A DNA stretch of 64,000 nucleotides from Candidatus Dadabacteria bacterium (lineage in GTDB: Bacteria > Desulfobacterota_D > UBA1144 > Nemesobacterales > Nemesobacteraceae). This document shows, in pieces, positions 16,844 through 27,326 of this stretch (position 1 is the stretch's first letter; each line of letters opens with the position of its first letter). Where the stretch lies: contig CATOTB010000005.1 of assembly GCA_951812945.1 (NCBI GenBank), positions 62,001 through 126,000 of the forward strand, read 5' to 3'. The notes beneath the pieces were generated by a model. That model saw only the letters and a list, made by a program, of their open reading frames with translations. It was not told where the DNA came from and ran no database searches. The position numbers were made by a program, and so were the translations under genes.

Positions 16844-18556
16844 TTATTCCCGGTACCACTCGTGGATGTTCCAAAATTCAGAGTCCCATCCGTTTACCCG
16901 GACTTCCTTCAGACTGTTGTTAAAGGCTGAGACAGAAGCGCGATCAATCAGAGGGATCGTTACATAGTTCTGAATCAACAGATCATTTAATTGAATAACC
17001 AGGTTTTCGCGGTCTTCGCCGATGGGAGTCTGCGTTAATTCCTGATAGAGGTCATCGTACTCTTCATTAAACCAGCGGGGTATGTTGTTGTCCATCCAAT
17101 TATTTTCGGAGCCGGTAATCTCTGTAGTTTGCCAGCCCGACAGATAACTCTGTGGATCAATGGATGATCCGGTGGCGTACATTTGAACATCGGAGTAGAA
17201 TCTCCAGATATTGTCGGTATCACCTCTACTGAAGAAAGCACTTTGGTCAACATCTTTCAGTTCGGTTTCTATTCCTATATCTCGCCACCATCCCTTAATC
17301 AGTTCTTGAGTTGTTTGGCGAACCGAGTTATTGGAGGTTGTCTTGTAGACAATCTTCAGGCGAACTCCGTCTTTTTCCCGTATGTCGTCGTCGCCAGGGA
17401 TCCATCCGGCCTCGTTGAGCAAAATTTTTGCTTCCTCTATGTCCTGGGTTAGGCACCCATCATTATTGGGTGAAGCATACTGCGGAGGTGCCGGGAGCAT
17501 ATTACAGGTTGCCCTGCCGTTGGGTCCATACAGTTGTTCGGCGATATGTCCGCGGTCAATGGCTAGGGATAAGGCTTTGCGCACGACCGGGTCGATCAGG
17601 AAGGGATGAGGATTATTACCGTCCGACCACTCTGAACGCTGGTCTCCCAGGGCCGGATCAGGATTAGTGAAGTTGATTATCAGGTGCTCAACGAGGGATG
17701 CAAAGGCGGGTTCAATCGTCCCCTTGCCGCCGTCCTCCAGGGTTTTTAGGGTCTGAGGGTCCACTTGCAGATTCCAGGCGTAATCGGCTTCTCCTGTTTC
17801 CAGAACGGCCCGGGCGGCAGAGGTAGCGTCCCCGCCGCCTTTGATAACCACCTTGGAGAAGAGTTTGTCGGTTGCGCGGAAATATTCGTTGATCTCATAT
17901 GTAAGAACTGAAGTGGTATTCATTCCCGACCCGCTGACTATGAAGTCGGTGATTTTGTAAGGTCCTGTCCCTATGGGATATCGATTCTCTGTTTCGCATC
18001 CATCAGCCGCATCGCCGACACAGTCCTCAAACTGTTTTTTCTGGAGAATAGGGTTTGAAGCCCCGACAAAAAGATCATATGGGTAGATTACAGGGGATAA
18101 GAAGGTAATTTTGATGTTAAGAGGCGAACCGTCAATGGGTTTTACGCTCTGTATAAGACTACACGCGCTTCTGGGAGACCCCAGCGAGCACGCGTATCTA
18201 TGAGTGAATATGACATCTTCGACTGTGAGGGGGGTGCCGTCGGACCAGAGGATTCCTTCTCTAAGCTCCCAGGTGATCGTTGTCATATCCTCTGATATGC
18301 CGCCATTTTCCACGGTCGGAATTTCCTCGGCTAGTCGAGGTACCAATCTCCCTTCTTCATCGTAGTTCGCCAAGGGTTCTAAAATCAAAGCGCTGGCGTC
18401 GATATCTTTATTCCCATCGGTGAGATAAGGGTTGACGAGAGTAGGGGCCTGCCAGAAAAGCATAGTCAGGGTTTCATCATCGTCGTCTCCACAGGAAATT
18501 GTGAAGAATCCTGCGACTATCATGACCAAGACTAAAAAGGTTTTTCTGTATTTCAT
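16844..18556 (-). CDS. Peptide/solute-binding lipoprotein, ABC transporter family 5
   Basis: A 570-residue extracytoplasmic solute-binding protein. The N terminus is a lipoprotein signal peptide (lipobox FTISC, Cys22) followed by an acidic linker (GDDDDE). The body matches the family 5 dipeptide/oligopeptide-binding fold, for example WELREGILWSDGTPLTVEDVIFT and the SLAIDRGHIAEQLYG segment. No permease or ATPase genes flank it, so it may work with a transporter encoded elsewhere or as a receptor. It is transcribed alone, divergent from the DUF2905 gene. Confidence 0.92.
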   Translation of the reverse strand: MKYRKTFLVLVMIVAGFFTISCGDDDDETLTMLFWQAPTLVNPYLTDGNKDIDASALILEPLANYDEEGRLVPRLAEEIPTVENGGISEDMTTITWELREGILWSDGTPLTVEDVIFTHRYACSLGSPRSACSLIQSVKPIDGSPLNIKITFLSPVIYPYDLFVGASNPILQKKQFEDCVGDAADGCETENRYPIGTGPYKITDFIVSGSGMNTTSVLTYEINEYFRATDKLFSKVVIKGGGDATSAARAVLETGEADYAWNLQVDPQTLKTLEDGGKGTIEPAFASLVEHLIINFTNPDPALGDQRSEWSDGNNPHPFLIDPVVRKALSLAIDRGHIAEQLYGPNGRATCNMLPAPPQYASPNNDGCLTQDIEEAKILLNEAGWIPGDDDIREKDGVRLKIVYKTTSNNSVRQTTQELIKGWWRDIGIETELKDVDQSAFFSRGDTDNIWRFYSDVQMYATGSSIDPQSYLSGWQTTEITGSENNWMDNNIPRWFNEEYDDLYQELTQTPIGEDRENLVIQLNDLLIQNYVTIPLIDRASVSAFNNSLKEVRVNGWDSEFWNIHEWYRE

Positions 18557-18699
18557 CTGAATTTCTCCTGAGAAGTTGTTAGTACTACGTAAGCTTTAGA
18601 AATTTTCTATTATTACCAAGGAACAATTAGAACGCAACCATTGTCGGGAACCATCAATGGAGAATTTCTCAATTGTTTTTATGCAGTTATCTTTTTTGT

Positions 18700-18921
18700 G
18701 TGAACGTAAGCGAAGCCGCAAGAATCATAATTATTCTCGGTGCGGTGCTCATAGCGCTCGGAGTCATATTGCCTTATGTGGCAAAACTTGATTTCTTCGG
18801 GAAGCTTCCCGGAGATATAAAAATCGAAAGAGAAAATTTCAGTTTCTATTTTCCGATTGCGACCTGCATAGTGCTGAGCGTTCTGCTCACGTTTTTAGCA
18901 AAGCTTTTCTTCAGAAAATAG
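18700..18921 (+). CDS. DUF2905 family small membrane protein
   Basis: A 73-residue protein from a GTG start (18700). It has two membrane helices (IIIILGAVLIALGVILPYVA and FPIATCIVLSVLLTFLA) joined by the diagnostic LPGDIKIERENFSFYFP loop. The longer frame from a TTG at 18673 would add an unusual leader and is less likely. Function of the family is unknown. It ends 20 bases from the end of leuD on the opposite strand. Confidence 0.85.
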   Translation: MNVSEAARIIIILGAVLIALGVILPYVAKLDFFGKLPGDIKIERENFSFYFPIATCIVLSVLLTFLAKLFFRK

Positions 18922-18941
18922 AAACGGGGTAGGTTGGGGGA

Positions 18942-19595
18942 TTAAAGGCTCTCTCGCTCTTCAGGAAGAACCCACTTTCTTTTGTCCACGAAAAGTTTTT
19001 CATACTTTCCTATGCTGTCTTTTAACTCAAGGGTCTGCGATATGTCGTCAAGTCCCTCAAGAAGCACTTTTCTTTTAAAATCGTCTATCTCGAATGAAAA
19101 GTTTATCTCTTCCCCGGTTACGGATCTCTTAACCAGATCCACCTCAAGGGAATAACCTTCGTTTTCCCAGACAAGGCGGAAAAGCTCATCTGTTCTGTCT
19201 TTGGAAATAACTATGGGAAGTATCGAGTTTTTAAAACAGTTGTTGTAGAAAATATCGGCGAAGGAAGGAGCCAGGATTATCCGAAACCCAGCTTCCCTTA
19301 TGGCCCAGGGAGCGTGTTCCCTCGAACTGCCGCTTCCGAAATTCTCCCTCGAAAGCAGTATGCAGGCATCTGCGTATCTCGGAAGGTTAAGTTCAAAGTC
19401 TTCGTTTAAGGTTCCGTCGTCGTTGTACTTCCAGTCGAAGAACAAAAATTCCCCGAACCCCGTTCTCTCAATACGTTTCAGGAACTGCTTGGGGATTATC
19501 TGGTCGGTGTCGACGTTCATTCTGTCAAGAGCCGCTACTTTTCCGATACCTTTTGAAGTTTCTCCATATCTCAGATCCCCTTTTCTATTTCCCAT
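18942..19595 (-). CDS. leuD: 3-Isopropylmalate dehydratase small subunit, start region frameshifted
   Basis: Small subunit of isopropylmalate isomerase (leucine synthesis). The body is intact: [34 protein letters not shown] and [10 protein letters not shown] are all present. The open frame begins at 19595 inside leuC, but the natural start appears to be the ATG at 19567, just after the leuC stop and behind a GGGG-containing site. That frame reads [10 protein letters not shown] and then meets TAG, whereas one extra base in the T4 run at 19539-19542 would join it to [13 protein letters not shown] single missing base is therefore likely, either an artefact or a real lesion. Confidence 0.9.
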   Translation of the reverse strand: MGNRKGDLRYGETSKGIGKVAALDRMNVDTDQIIPKQFLKRIERTGFGEFLFFDWKYNDDGTLNEDFELNLPRYADACILLSRENFGSGSSREHAPWAIREAGFRIILAPSFADIFYNNCFKNSILPIVISKDRTDELFRLVWENEGYSLEVDLVKRSVTGEEINFSFEIDDFKRKVLLEGLDDISQTLELKDSIGKYEKLFVDKRKWVLPEERESL

Positions 19596-20995
19596 CCGCG
19601 CACGTCAACGAAATGTCCCTCGAGTGCCGCTGCGGCCGCCATTATCGGGCTTACCAGGTGGGTTCTTCCCCCTTTTCCCTGGCGGCCCTCGAAGTTTCTG
19701 TTAGACGTGCTCGCGCATCTTTCCCCCGGAGCCAGTATGTCGGGGTTCATTCCAAGACACATGCTGCATCCCGACTCGCGCCACTCGAATCCCGCTTCGG
19801 TAAATATCCTGTGAAGTTCCATTTCCTCTGCTTTTTTCTTTACGAGCTGGGAACCTGGAACTACCATGGCGCTTACTCCGTCGGCGACTTTTCTGCCTTT
19901 TACCATTTTCGCAACTGCCAGCAGATCTTCCATTCTGGAATTCGTGCAGGAACCTATAAATACCCTGTCAACGTGTATGTCCGTTATCGGGGTGTTTGCC
20001 TTAAGACCCATGTATTCAAGGGCCTGTTCCATTGATTTTTTCCTGCCTGTGTCTTCGCACTCATTGGGGTCGGGGACTTTTGAAGTTACGTCCGTCACCA
20101 TTCCCGGATTAGTTCCCCAGCTTACCTGCGGTGCTATTTTGCGGGCGTCAAGAGTGAGAGACTTATCGAAAACGGCATCGGGATCCGTGTGAAGTGTTTC
20201 CCAGTGTTCGAGGGCTTCTTTGTAATTACTGTTTTTCGGTGCGTACCGGCGATCTTTTACGTACTCAAAGGTCTTTTGGTCAGGAGCTATCATCCCGGCC
20301 CTTGCTCCTCCCTCTATCGACATGTTGCACACCGTCATCCTTTCTTCCATGGAAAGCGCCTCTATTGCTTCCCCGCGGTATTCGACTACTGTTCCGGTGG
20401 CCCCTGCGGTTCCTATATGTCCGATTATCCCCAGGATTATGTCTTTTGCGGTAACCCCGTACTGGCGTTCACCGTCGACCCTTATTTCAAATACTTTAGG
20501 GCGATTTTGTCTTAAGCACTGTGTAGCCAGGACATGCTCCACTTCGCTTGTCCCTATACCGAAAGCAAGTGCTCCGAACGCCCCGTGGGTGGAGGTGTGA
20601 CTGTCTCCGCACACTATGGTCATCCCGGGTTTCGTGAGACCTAGCTCGGGACCGATCACGTGCACTATGCCTTGGGATTGGCTGTTTATTCTTATTCCGA
20701 AAAGCGTTATTCCGAAATCCTTGCAGTTTTGCCGCAGAGCTTCTATCTGCTTTGCGGATATGGGATCCGAAATGGGTCCGCTTCGGTCTGTAGTAGGGAC
20801 GTTGTGATCCATAGTGGCGAAAGTAAGGTCGGGTCTTCTTACCTCTCGCCCCGTGATTCTAAGCCCTTCAAAGGCCTGGGGGGAAGTGACTTCGTGAACG
20901 AGATGAAGATCTATGTAGAGAAGGGACGGTTTGCCTTCTTCTTCGTGCACCAAGTGCGATTCCCAGATTTTATCAAAAAGAGTTTTTCCCGCCAT
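19571..20995 (-). CDS. leuC: 3-Isopropylmalate dehydratase large subunit
   Basis: Large, iron-sulfur subunit of isopropylmalate isomerase. From the ATG at 20995 ([16 protein letters not shown]) the product is 474 residues, the usual length. The cluster-binding cysteines are seen in [13 protein letters not shown] and in [13 protein letters not shown] (CxxC); [26 protein letters not shown] is the aconitase signature. The start lies two bases after the eno stop, with GGAGCAG as ribosome site, so eno, leuC and leuD form one transcript. Confidence 0.96.
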   Translation of the reverse strand: MAGKTLFDKIWESHLVHEEEGKPSLLYIDLHLVHEVTSPQAFEGLRITGREVRRPDLTFATMDHNVPTTDRSGPISDPISAKQIEALRQNCKDFGITLFGIRINSQSQGIVHVIGPELGLTKPGMTIVCGDSHTSTHGAFGALAFGIGTSEVEHVLATQCLRQNRPKVFEIRVDGERQYGVTAKDIILGIIGHIGTAGATGTVVEYRGEAIEALSMEERMTVCNMSIEGGARAGMIAPDQKTFEYVKDRRYAPKNSNYKEALEHWETLHTDPDAVFDKSLTLDARKIAPQVSWGTNPGMVTDVTSKVPDPNECEDTGRKKSMEQALEYMGLKANTPITDIHVDRVFIGSCTNSRMEDLLAVAKMVKGRKVADGVSAMVVPGSQLVKKKAEEMELHRIFTEAGFEWRESGCSMCLGMNPDILAPGERCASTSNRNFEGRQGKGGRTHLVSPIMAAAAALEGHFVDVRGWEIEKGI

Positions 20996-20997
20996 CA

Positions 20998-22274
<1,277 letters not shown>

Positions 22275-22745
22275 TTCGATTTCCTCTTGAGTTGCCTGTT
22301 CAACTATGAAGCGCAACACTCTGATTTGGGTTTGATTGTACGGAATTGGAAGTATTTTTCAAACATGTCGTAAAATCAGCAGCGCAAAGGTGACAGTCTC
22401 CGACACGGAACAAGGACTTTCTGTCATGTCTGGAAGTTGCAGGCATCTGGATTTCATAATAAAACCGGCAGAATTGCTTGTTCACTGCAGTGTAGAATCA
22501 GCTACATGGTTTCAAGTCATCATGATTTGACAGTTCCATTTGGTATTAACAGTTGTTGCTCAAAGCGTGCAATGTATCTTATAATAGATGGAGAAATATA
22601 TTTTCGGCCATCGGGTAATCCGGCATTACTTTGAGCTTGATCTCAACACGAACACCGGAAAGCGCTATGCTCTCTAAGACCGCGTCTTGGTCTTGTTGCT
22701 CGTTGCGTGGCCGCTGTCCATCGTAGAAGGAGGTAAAAAGCAGCT
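22275..22745. other. Non-coding gap between eno and amt
   Basis: This 471-base stretch holds no convincing gene; short open frames on both strands lack ribosome sites and recognisable sequence. A TATAAT hexamer at 22580-22585 with a poor TTGCTC 18 bases upstream could be the amt promoter. A strong AAGGAGG ribosome site precedes the amt start. Confidence 0.5.
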
Positions 22746-24140
22746 ATGATCATCCATGACTTTCGGTTATTTAAGGGCTTTCGGAGTGCTGTCCCCTGGG
22801 TTGTGACTAGATTCGGCATTGTCGCGGTGCTACTGGTCTGCGTCTTGTCGCCTGTGTCCGCGTGGGCCGCCATTGAGGGCGAGGCACAGTTCGTCTTCAA
22901 CACGTTTGGGTTCCTTGTGTGGGGTGCACTCGTGATGTGGATGGCAGCAGGTTTCACAATGCTCGAGGCGGGTTCGGTACGGACGAAGAACGCTTCGGTC
23001 ATTTGCTTGAAGAACATAGGTCTCTACTCCATTGCTGGACTGGCGTATTACCTGATCGGCTTCAACATCATGTATGTCGGCGTCGAGCCGGGCGGCTGGT
23101 TTGGTTCGCTCGGATTCCTGTACGGCTCGACCGCCGACGAAGTGGCACTGCTGGGCGGCGAGGAAACAGCCGCCGCGGCCGTCGTCGAGAGCGGCTACTC
23201 GGCGATGTCGTACTGGTTCTTCCAGATGGTGTTCGTGGCGACCACGGCTTCGATTGTCTCGGGCGCTCTGGCCGAGCGCGTGAAGCTTTGGTCTTTCTTC
23301 CTCTTCATCCTGGTGTTGACCTCGGTCATCTACCCAGTCGTTGGCGCTTGGACCTGGGCTGGGGGCTGGTTGGCTGAATTGGGGTTCAAGGACTTTGCCG
23401 GTTCCACCGTGGTCCACTCCACAGGAGGCTGGGCAGCACTCGCGGGAATCATCATGGTTGGGCCGCGCTCGGGCAAGTTCCGGGCTGATGGCAGTGTCAA
23501 GCCGACCCCTCCATCCAATGTTCCGGTCGTCACTCTCGGCGTCTTTATTCTGTGGCTGGGCTGGTTCGGCTTCAATGGCGGTTCGCAGCTGGCCCTCAGC
23601 GGCGCATTCGATGCCGTGGCGGTGAGCAACATCTTCTCCAACACCAACCTAGCCGCGGCGGCTGGAGTTCTGGCAGCTCTTAGTCTCTCCCGGCCTGTAC
23701 TGGGCCGTGTCGATCTGTTCGCCGGACTTAATGGCGCCCTGGCTGGTCTCGTCGCGATCACAGCGGCGCCGGATATTGTCCTGCATCACTGGGCGGTGGT
23801 GATCGGAGCGATCGGGGGCATGGTCTGTCTGTTGTCCATGAAGGGTTTTGAAATGATAAAGATCGACGACGTTGTTGGTGCTGTCCCTGTTCATCTCTGC
23901 ACTGGCATCTGGGGAACGTTGGCGGTCTGCATCGCCGCCGGTGGAAGCCTCTTTGCTCAGATCATCGGCATTTTGGCCATCGGCGTATTTGTGTTTGGGT
24001 CTTCGATGCTGTTGTGGTTTGTCATCGACCGAACCTTGGGGTTGCGGGTCTCAAAGGATGTCGAGGCCATGGGCCAAGATGTGGGCGAGTTGGGCATTGA
24101 AGCATATCCAGAATTCGTGATGATGCCGGAAGAGGACTGA
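22746..24140 (+). CDS. amt: Ammonium transporter
   Basis: A 464-residue Amt/Rh channel that moves ammonium/ammonia across the inner membrane. A signal-peptide-like N terminus (VLLVCVLSPVSAWAA) precedes about eleven membrane helices. The probable twin pore histidines are in STVVHSTGG (His224) and AVPVHLCTG (His383); MLEAGSVRTKN is the helix 1 signature. No glnK gene adjoins it, which is unusual. Its composition is clearly richer in G and C at third positions than all flanking genes, suggesting recent transfer. It is convergent with the ABC ATPase gene. Confidence 0.95.
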   Translation: MIIHDFRLFKGFRSAVPWVVTRFGIVAVLLVCVLSPVSAWAAIEGEAQFVFNTFGFLVWGALVMWMAAGFTMLEAGSVRTKNASVICLKNIGLYSIAGLAYYLIGFNIMYVGVEPGGWFGSLGFLYGSTADEVALLGGEETAAAAVVESGYSAMSYWFFQMVFVATTASIVSGALAERVKLWSFFLFILVLTSVIYPVVGAWTWAGGWLAELGFKDFAGSTVVHSTGGWAALAGIIMVGPRSGKFRADGSVKPTPPSNVPVVTLGVFILWLGWFGFNGGSQLALSGAFDAVAVSNIFSNTNLAAAAGVLAALSLSRPVLGRVDLFAGLNGALAGLVAITAAPDIVLHHWAVVIGAIGGMVCLLSMKGFEMIKIDDVVGAVPVHLCTGIWGTLAVCIAAGGSLFAQIIGILAIGVFVFGSSMLLWFVIDRTLGLRVSKDVEAMGQDVGELGIEAYPEFVMMPEED

Positions 24141-24236
24141 TTAGAGCGTCAGGGCAATTCTTCAGCCAGGACCGCGCGCCGTTAACGATTTTTTCTCACT
24201 TAGGCGTGACGTCGCTGCTTGCGAGGGTTGACAGAG

Positions 24237-24932
24237 TTAAATCGGGTTATTCGATCTGTCATCAATGATCTCCCCGTCCTTCAGGTTTATTATTCTCTTT
24301 GAGTGAGAGGCTATGTCTTCTTCGTGCGTTATCATTACTATCGTTTTTCCCTGTTCGTTTAGGTCTCTGAATATCTTCATTATCTCGTAACTCGTTGCCG
24401 TATCCAGATTTCCGGTGGGTTCATCTGCGAGTATCATCCTCGGGTTGTTTACGACCGCCCTTGCTATCGCTACCCTCTGCTGCTGTCCCCCTGAGAGCTG
24501 GTTAGGAAGGTGATCCGCTCTCTGCTCAAGTCCCACGAGAGCGAGCGCGGCCGAGGCGAGCTTTTTTCTCTCCGCCCCCGGCATGGCTGAATAAACAAGA
24601 GGCAGCTCCACGTTTTCAAGCGCCGTCGTTCGCGGCAGCAGATTAAAGCTCTGGAAAACAAAGCCGATCTTCGTGCTTCTTATCTCCGCTTTCTCATCGC
24701 TTTCAAGCTCCATTATGTCGGAGCCGTCAAGCAGGTAGTCTCCCTGGCTCTGCACATCAAGGCAGCCGAGAATGTTCATAAGGGTGCTTTTGCCGGACCC
24801 CGAGGACCCCATGATGGCGACGAATTCTCCTTGTGCGATCTCAAGGTCTATGGATCGAAGCGCGTCGACCTCGACTTTTCCGTTCGAGTAGGTTTTGCCG
24901 ATGTTCTTGAGCTTGATTACGGGCGGTGTCAT
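24237..24932 (-). CDS. ABC transporter ATP-binding protein, MacB/LolD type
   Basis: A 231-residue ATPase. Walker A is GSSGSGKST, the signature is [14 protein letters not shown], Walker B is [12 protein letters not shown], and the H-loop is VMITHEE; the order and spacing match the MacB/LolD/FtsE group that drives FtsX-fold permeases. Its start overlaps the end of the adaptor gene by one base. The expected FtsX-type permease gene does not follow; the next gene is amt on the other strand. The ATPase must therefore pair with a permease from another locus or be a remnant. Confidence 0.93.
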   Translation of the reverse strand: MTPPVIKLKNIGKTYSNGKVEVDALRSIDLEIAQGEFVAIMGSSGSGKSTLMNILGCLDVQSQGDYLLDGSDIMELESDEKAEIRSTKIGFVFQSFNLLPRTTALENVELPLVYSAMPGAERKKLASAALALVGLEQRADHLPNQLSGGQQQRVAIARAVVNNPRMILADEPTGNLDTATSYEIMKIFRDLNEQGKTIVMITHEEDIASHSKRIINLKDGEIIDDRSNNPI

Positions 24933-26068
24933 CAGAATCTTTTCGGCTGGGGGAGCGCAAAGCCCGGTCCTTTGTTGCTTCCGCCGGAGATGGTGTACTC
25001 AACCACTATCTGGTCTCCTTCTGAGAGGGGACCGTTTACGATTTCCGTGTGAAAGTCGTCGCTTATCCCGGTTTCTACTGCTACGGGCGAGAGTTTGCCC
25101 TGTTTGAGAACCCAGGCGTTCTCGCCCGCCTCGGCCGCTGCGGCGGAAGACTTTGGCGGAATGAAACGAAGGGCCGCGGTAGGAATCTTAAGCACGTCTT
25201 TTTTGGTTGATATGACTTTCTTCACTTCTGCGGTCATACCGGGTTTTAGCTCAAGTTCCGGGTTTTGGACAATACACGTTACGTCATAGGTGACGACGTC
25301 GTTTTTTACGCTGGGGGAGTTTGCCACCCGCTTTACCTTTGCGCTGAAACTCTTCCCCGGAAATGCGTCAACTCTGAAGAGGACATCCTGACCCTCTTTT
25401 ATTTTTCCTATGTCGGCTTCACTTACGTTTGAAACCAGGTGAAGAGTTCGGGGGTTCTCGGCCAGCACGTACAGGGGTTCAGATTTGTTCGGGTGTATCT
25501 GCTCGCCGATTATGATATTTTTTTCGAGCACTATGCCGTCGAGAATTGAAGTTATTCGCGTCGCGTCGAGCTTTCTCTGCGCCGTATCAAGATCGCCCTG
25601 GGCTTTTTCCCGGGCGGCAGCTGCCATGCTGTGCTCGGAAAGCGATTTGTTGAATTCCTCACGGGAAATGAGTTCTTTTTCGTAAAGCCTCTTACTCGCT
25701 TCGTGCGAGTTGGTTGAAATCTCAAGGTCGGTTGTGGTCTTCTTAAGTATCTCCTTGAAGTATTCAACGTCTCCCGAGAGCCCTTCCGGTCCTTCTACAA
25801 GGGCGAGCACCTGGCCCTTTTCGACTTCGTCGTTCACCTCAGAGCGGATTTCCTTTATCGTCCCGTTTATCTGTGAATATATCTTTGCTTCCTTCGTGGG
25901 TTTCAGGGTTCCCGAGGCTCTTACCAGAGAAGTTATGTCTCCTCTCTCGATTTTCTGGGTCACGTATTTTATCTCGCCTTCTCCTCCTCCGAAAAAAATG
26001 AAGTATCCGGCGATAACGACCACTCCGGCGAGGGCGTAGAGAAGTTTTGAGCGGGGCAAGTTCTTCAT
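24932..26068 (-). CDS. MacA-like periplasmic adaptor (HlyD/RND membrane fusion protein)
   Basis: A 378-residue adaptor linking an inner-membrane transporter to TolC. There is one N-terminal membrane anchor (LLYALAGVVVIAGYFIFF), then a lipoyl/barrel-sandwich half-motif (GTIKEIRSEVNDEVEKGQVLALV), a helical hairpin (about residues 95-165) and a beta-barrel with LKPGMTAEVKKVI. The start overlaps the TolC-like gene by four bases (ATGA), indicating one operon. The exported substrate is unknown. Confidence 0.9.
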   Translation of the reverse strand: MKNLPRSKLLYALAGVVVIAGYFIFFGGGEGEIKYVTQKIERGDITSLVRASGTLKPTKEAKIYSQINGTIKEIRSEVNDEVEKGQVLALVEGPEGLSGDVEYFKEILKKTTTDLEISTNSHEASKRLYEKELISREEFNKSLSEHSMAAAAREKAQGDLDTAQRKLDATRITSILDGIVLEKNIIIGEQIHPNKSEPLYVLAENPRTLHLVSNVSEADIGKIKEGQDVLFRVDAFPGKSFSAKVKRVANSPSVKNDVVTYDVTCIVQNPELELKPGMTAEVKKVISTKKDVLKIPTAALRFIPPKSSAAAAEAGENAWVLKQGKLSPVAVETGISDDFHTEIVNGPLSEGDQIVVEYTISGGSNKGPGFALPQPKRF

Positions 26069-27291
26069 GGTATTTCTTTTCCGCAGAGGCTTAGCAGCCT
26101 TAACCTTACTATTTTATAGTCATATATGGAGTTTTTGTAGTCAGCTACCGCTTCTTCATAAAGCGCCTGAGCTTCGGCGAGCTCTATCTTTGAAGCGCTC
26201 CGGGACTCGTATCTTTCCTTCACAAGGCGCAGGTTCTTCTCCGATATCGATTCCGAATCCGCGAATATCCCTATTCTCTTCTCAAGATGTTTGAGCTGGA
26301 GGTAGAGTTCCCCTACAGAGAGAATTATTCTGTTTCTGAGCAGTTCGGTCTGCGCCTCGTTTCTTACAAGTTCGGCTCTTGACTGCGACATCTGGCCGAA
26401 TCTTGAGAATCCCTCGAAGATGGGAACCTTTATGCCGACCCCGGCGATAAACGCCGGTGTCTCGGCGCCTTCTCCTTCAAACCTGTACGCCGCCCTGCCG
26501 AAGACCGACGGGAGAAACTTCCCTCTGTTCTCGGCAAGCGAGGCTTTTATTCCGCCGTGGTCCGCCAGGAGACTCTTTATGTCCGGGTTCTGAGAAAGGG
26601 CGAGCCCCACAAGATCCTCTCTGGTTTCGTTCACCTTCTCATAGACAAGGTTCTCCCGGATATCGAATTGCTCAAGCGAAGGATCATTCATTAAGTGTCT
26701 TAGGTTAAGCACTGCCAGTTCGTAGGAGTTTTCTCTTGAGACAAGTTCGAGTTTTGCCTGCTGCAAGTCGATTTCTGCTTGGCTTAGCTGCTGGGCGGAT
26801 CTTTTCCCGACGGCGAAAAGCTCCTCGGTCTTTTCAAGAAGCCATCCCCTGCGCTTGGTCTTCGTAGCCGCTTCCTGAAGCCGGTTTTTCTCGGAAAGCG
26901 CCTGGTAGTAGGCGATGCGCGTGTCGCGCACGAGCATCGTTTCTGAGCCCGCAAACAGGTGTCTTGCGGATTCCAGGTAATGTTCTCTCGCCTTTACTCT
27001 GGCTTTTGTTTTTCCGAAATCCCATATCATCTGGTCGACGTAAAACCCGGATTCCCTTCCCACAAACGGCACCACCAGCTTTCCCCTGAGCTGGGGATAA
27101 AGGGGGGCTTTTGCCTGCCTGAGTATTGATTTCGAGATGTCGACCTCGGAGCGGGAAATCCGAAGTTCGGGGTTGTTAAGCAGGGCTATCTTGACGGCCC
27201 GCTCAATCGGGATTATCTCCTGCGCCCACGCGGTCTGGGAAAGCAGCAGCAGTGAACTGAGAAAAAGAAGGAATTTCTTCGGTATACTCAT
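26065..27291 (-). CDS. TolC-family outer-membrane efflux protein
   Basis: A 408-residue outer-membrane channel with a cleavable signal peptide (FLLFLSSLLLLSQTAWA). Two repeats of the OEP fold are recognisable by long helices rich in Leu/Ala/Glu, such as RVKAREHYLESARHLF and the final KIELAEAQALYEEAVADYKNSIYDY. It is the first gene of the export operon and is divergent from hemW with only about 35 bases between starts. Confidence 0.9.
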   Translation of the reverse strand: MSIPKKFLLFLSSLLLLSQTAWAQEIIPIERAVKIALLNNPELRISRSEVDISKSILRQAKAPLYPQLRGKLVVPFVGRESGFYVDQMIWDFGKTKARVKAREHYLESARHLFAGSETMLVRDTRIAYYQALSEKNRLQEAATKTKRRGWLLEKTEELFAVGKRSAQQLSQAEIDLQQAKLELVSRENSYELAVLNLRHLMNDPSLEQFDIRENLVYEKVNETREDLVGLALSQNPDIKSLLADHGGIKASLAENRGKFLPSVFGRAAYRFEGEGAETPAFIAGVGIKVPIFEGFSRFGQMSQSRAELVRNEAQTELLRNRIILSVGELYLQLKHLEKRIGIFADSESISEKNLRLVKERYESRSASKIELAEAQALYEEAVADYKNSIYDYKIVRLRLLSLCGKEIP

Positions 27292-27326
27292 CGTGTGGCA
27301 ACCGCCGGTGTGCCGCTTGAGCGCGG

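Noticed and set aside
22541..22560. Possible sigma-54 -24/-12 site ahead of amt
   Set aside because: GG and GC are 16 bases apart rather than 12, so it does not fit the consensus.
22300..22634. Several short open frames on both strands between eno and amt
   Set aside because: No ribosome sites, no recognisable protein and mutually overlapping frames; treated as non-coding.
22830..23417. 195-codon open frame on the minus strand inside amt
   Set aside because: A shadow of the GC-rich amt gene; its sequence is low-complexity and unlike a protein.
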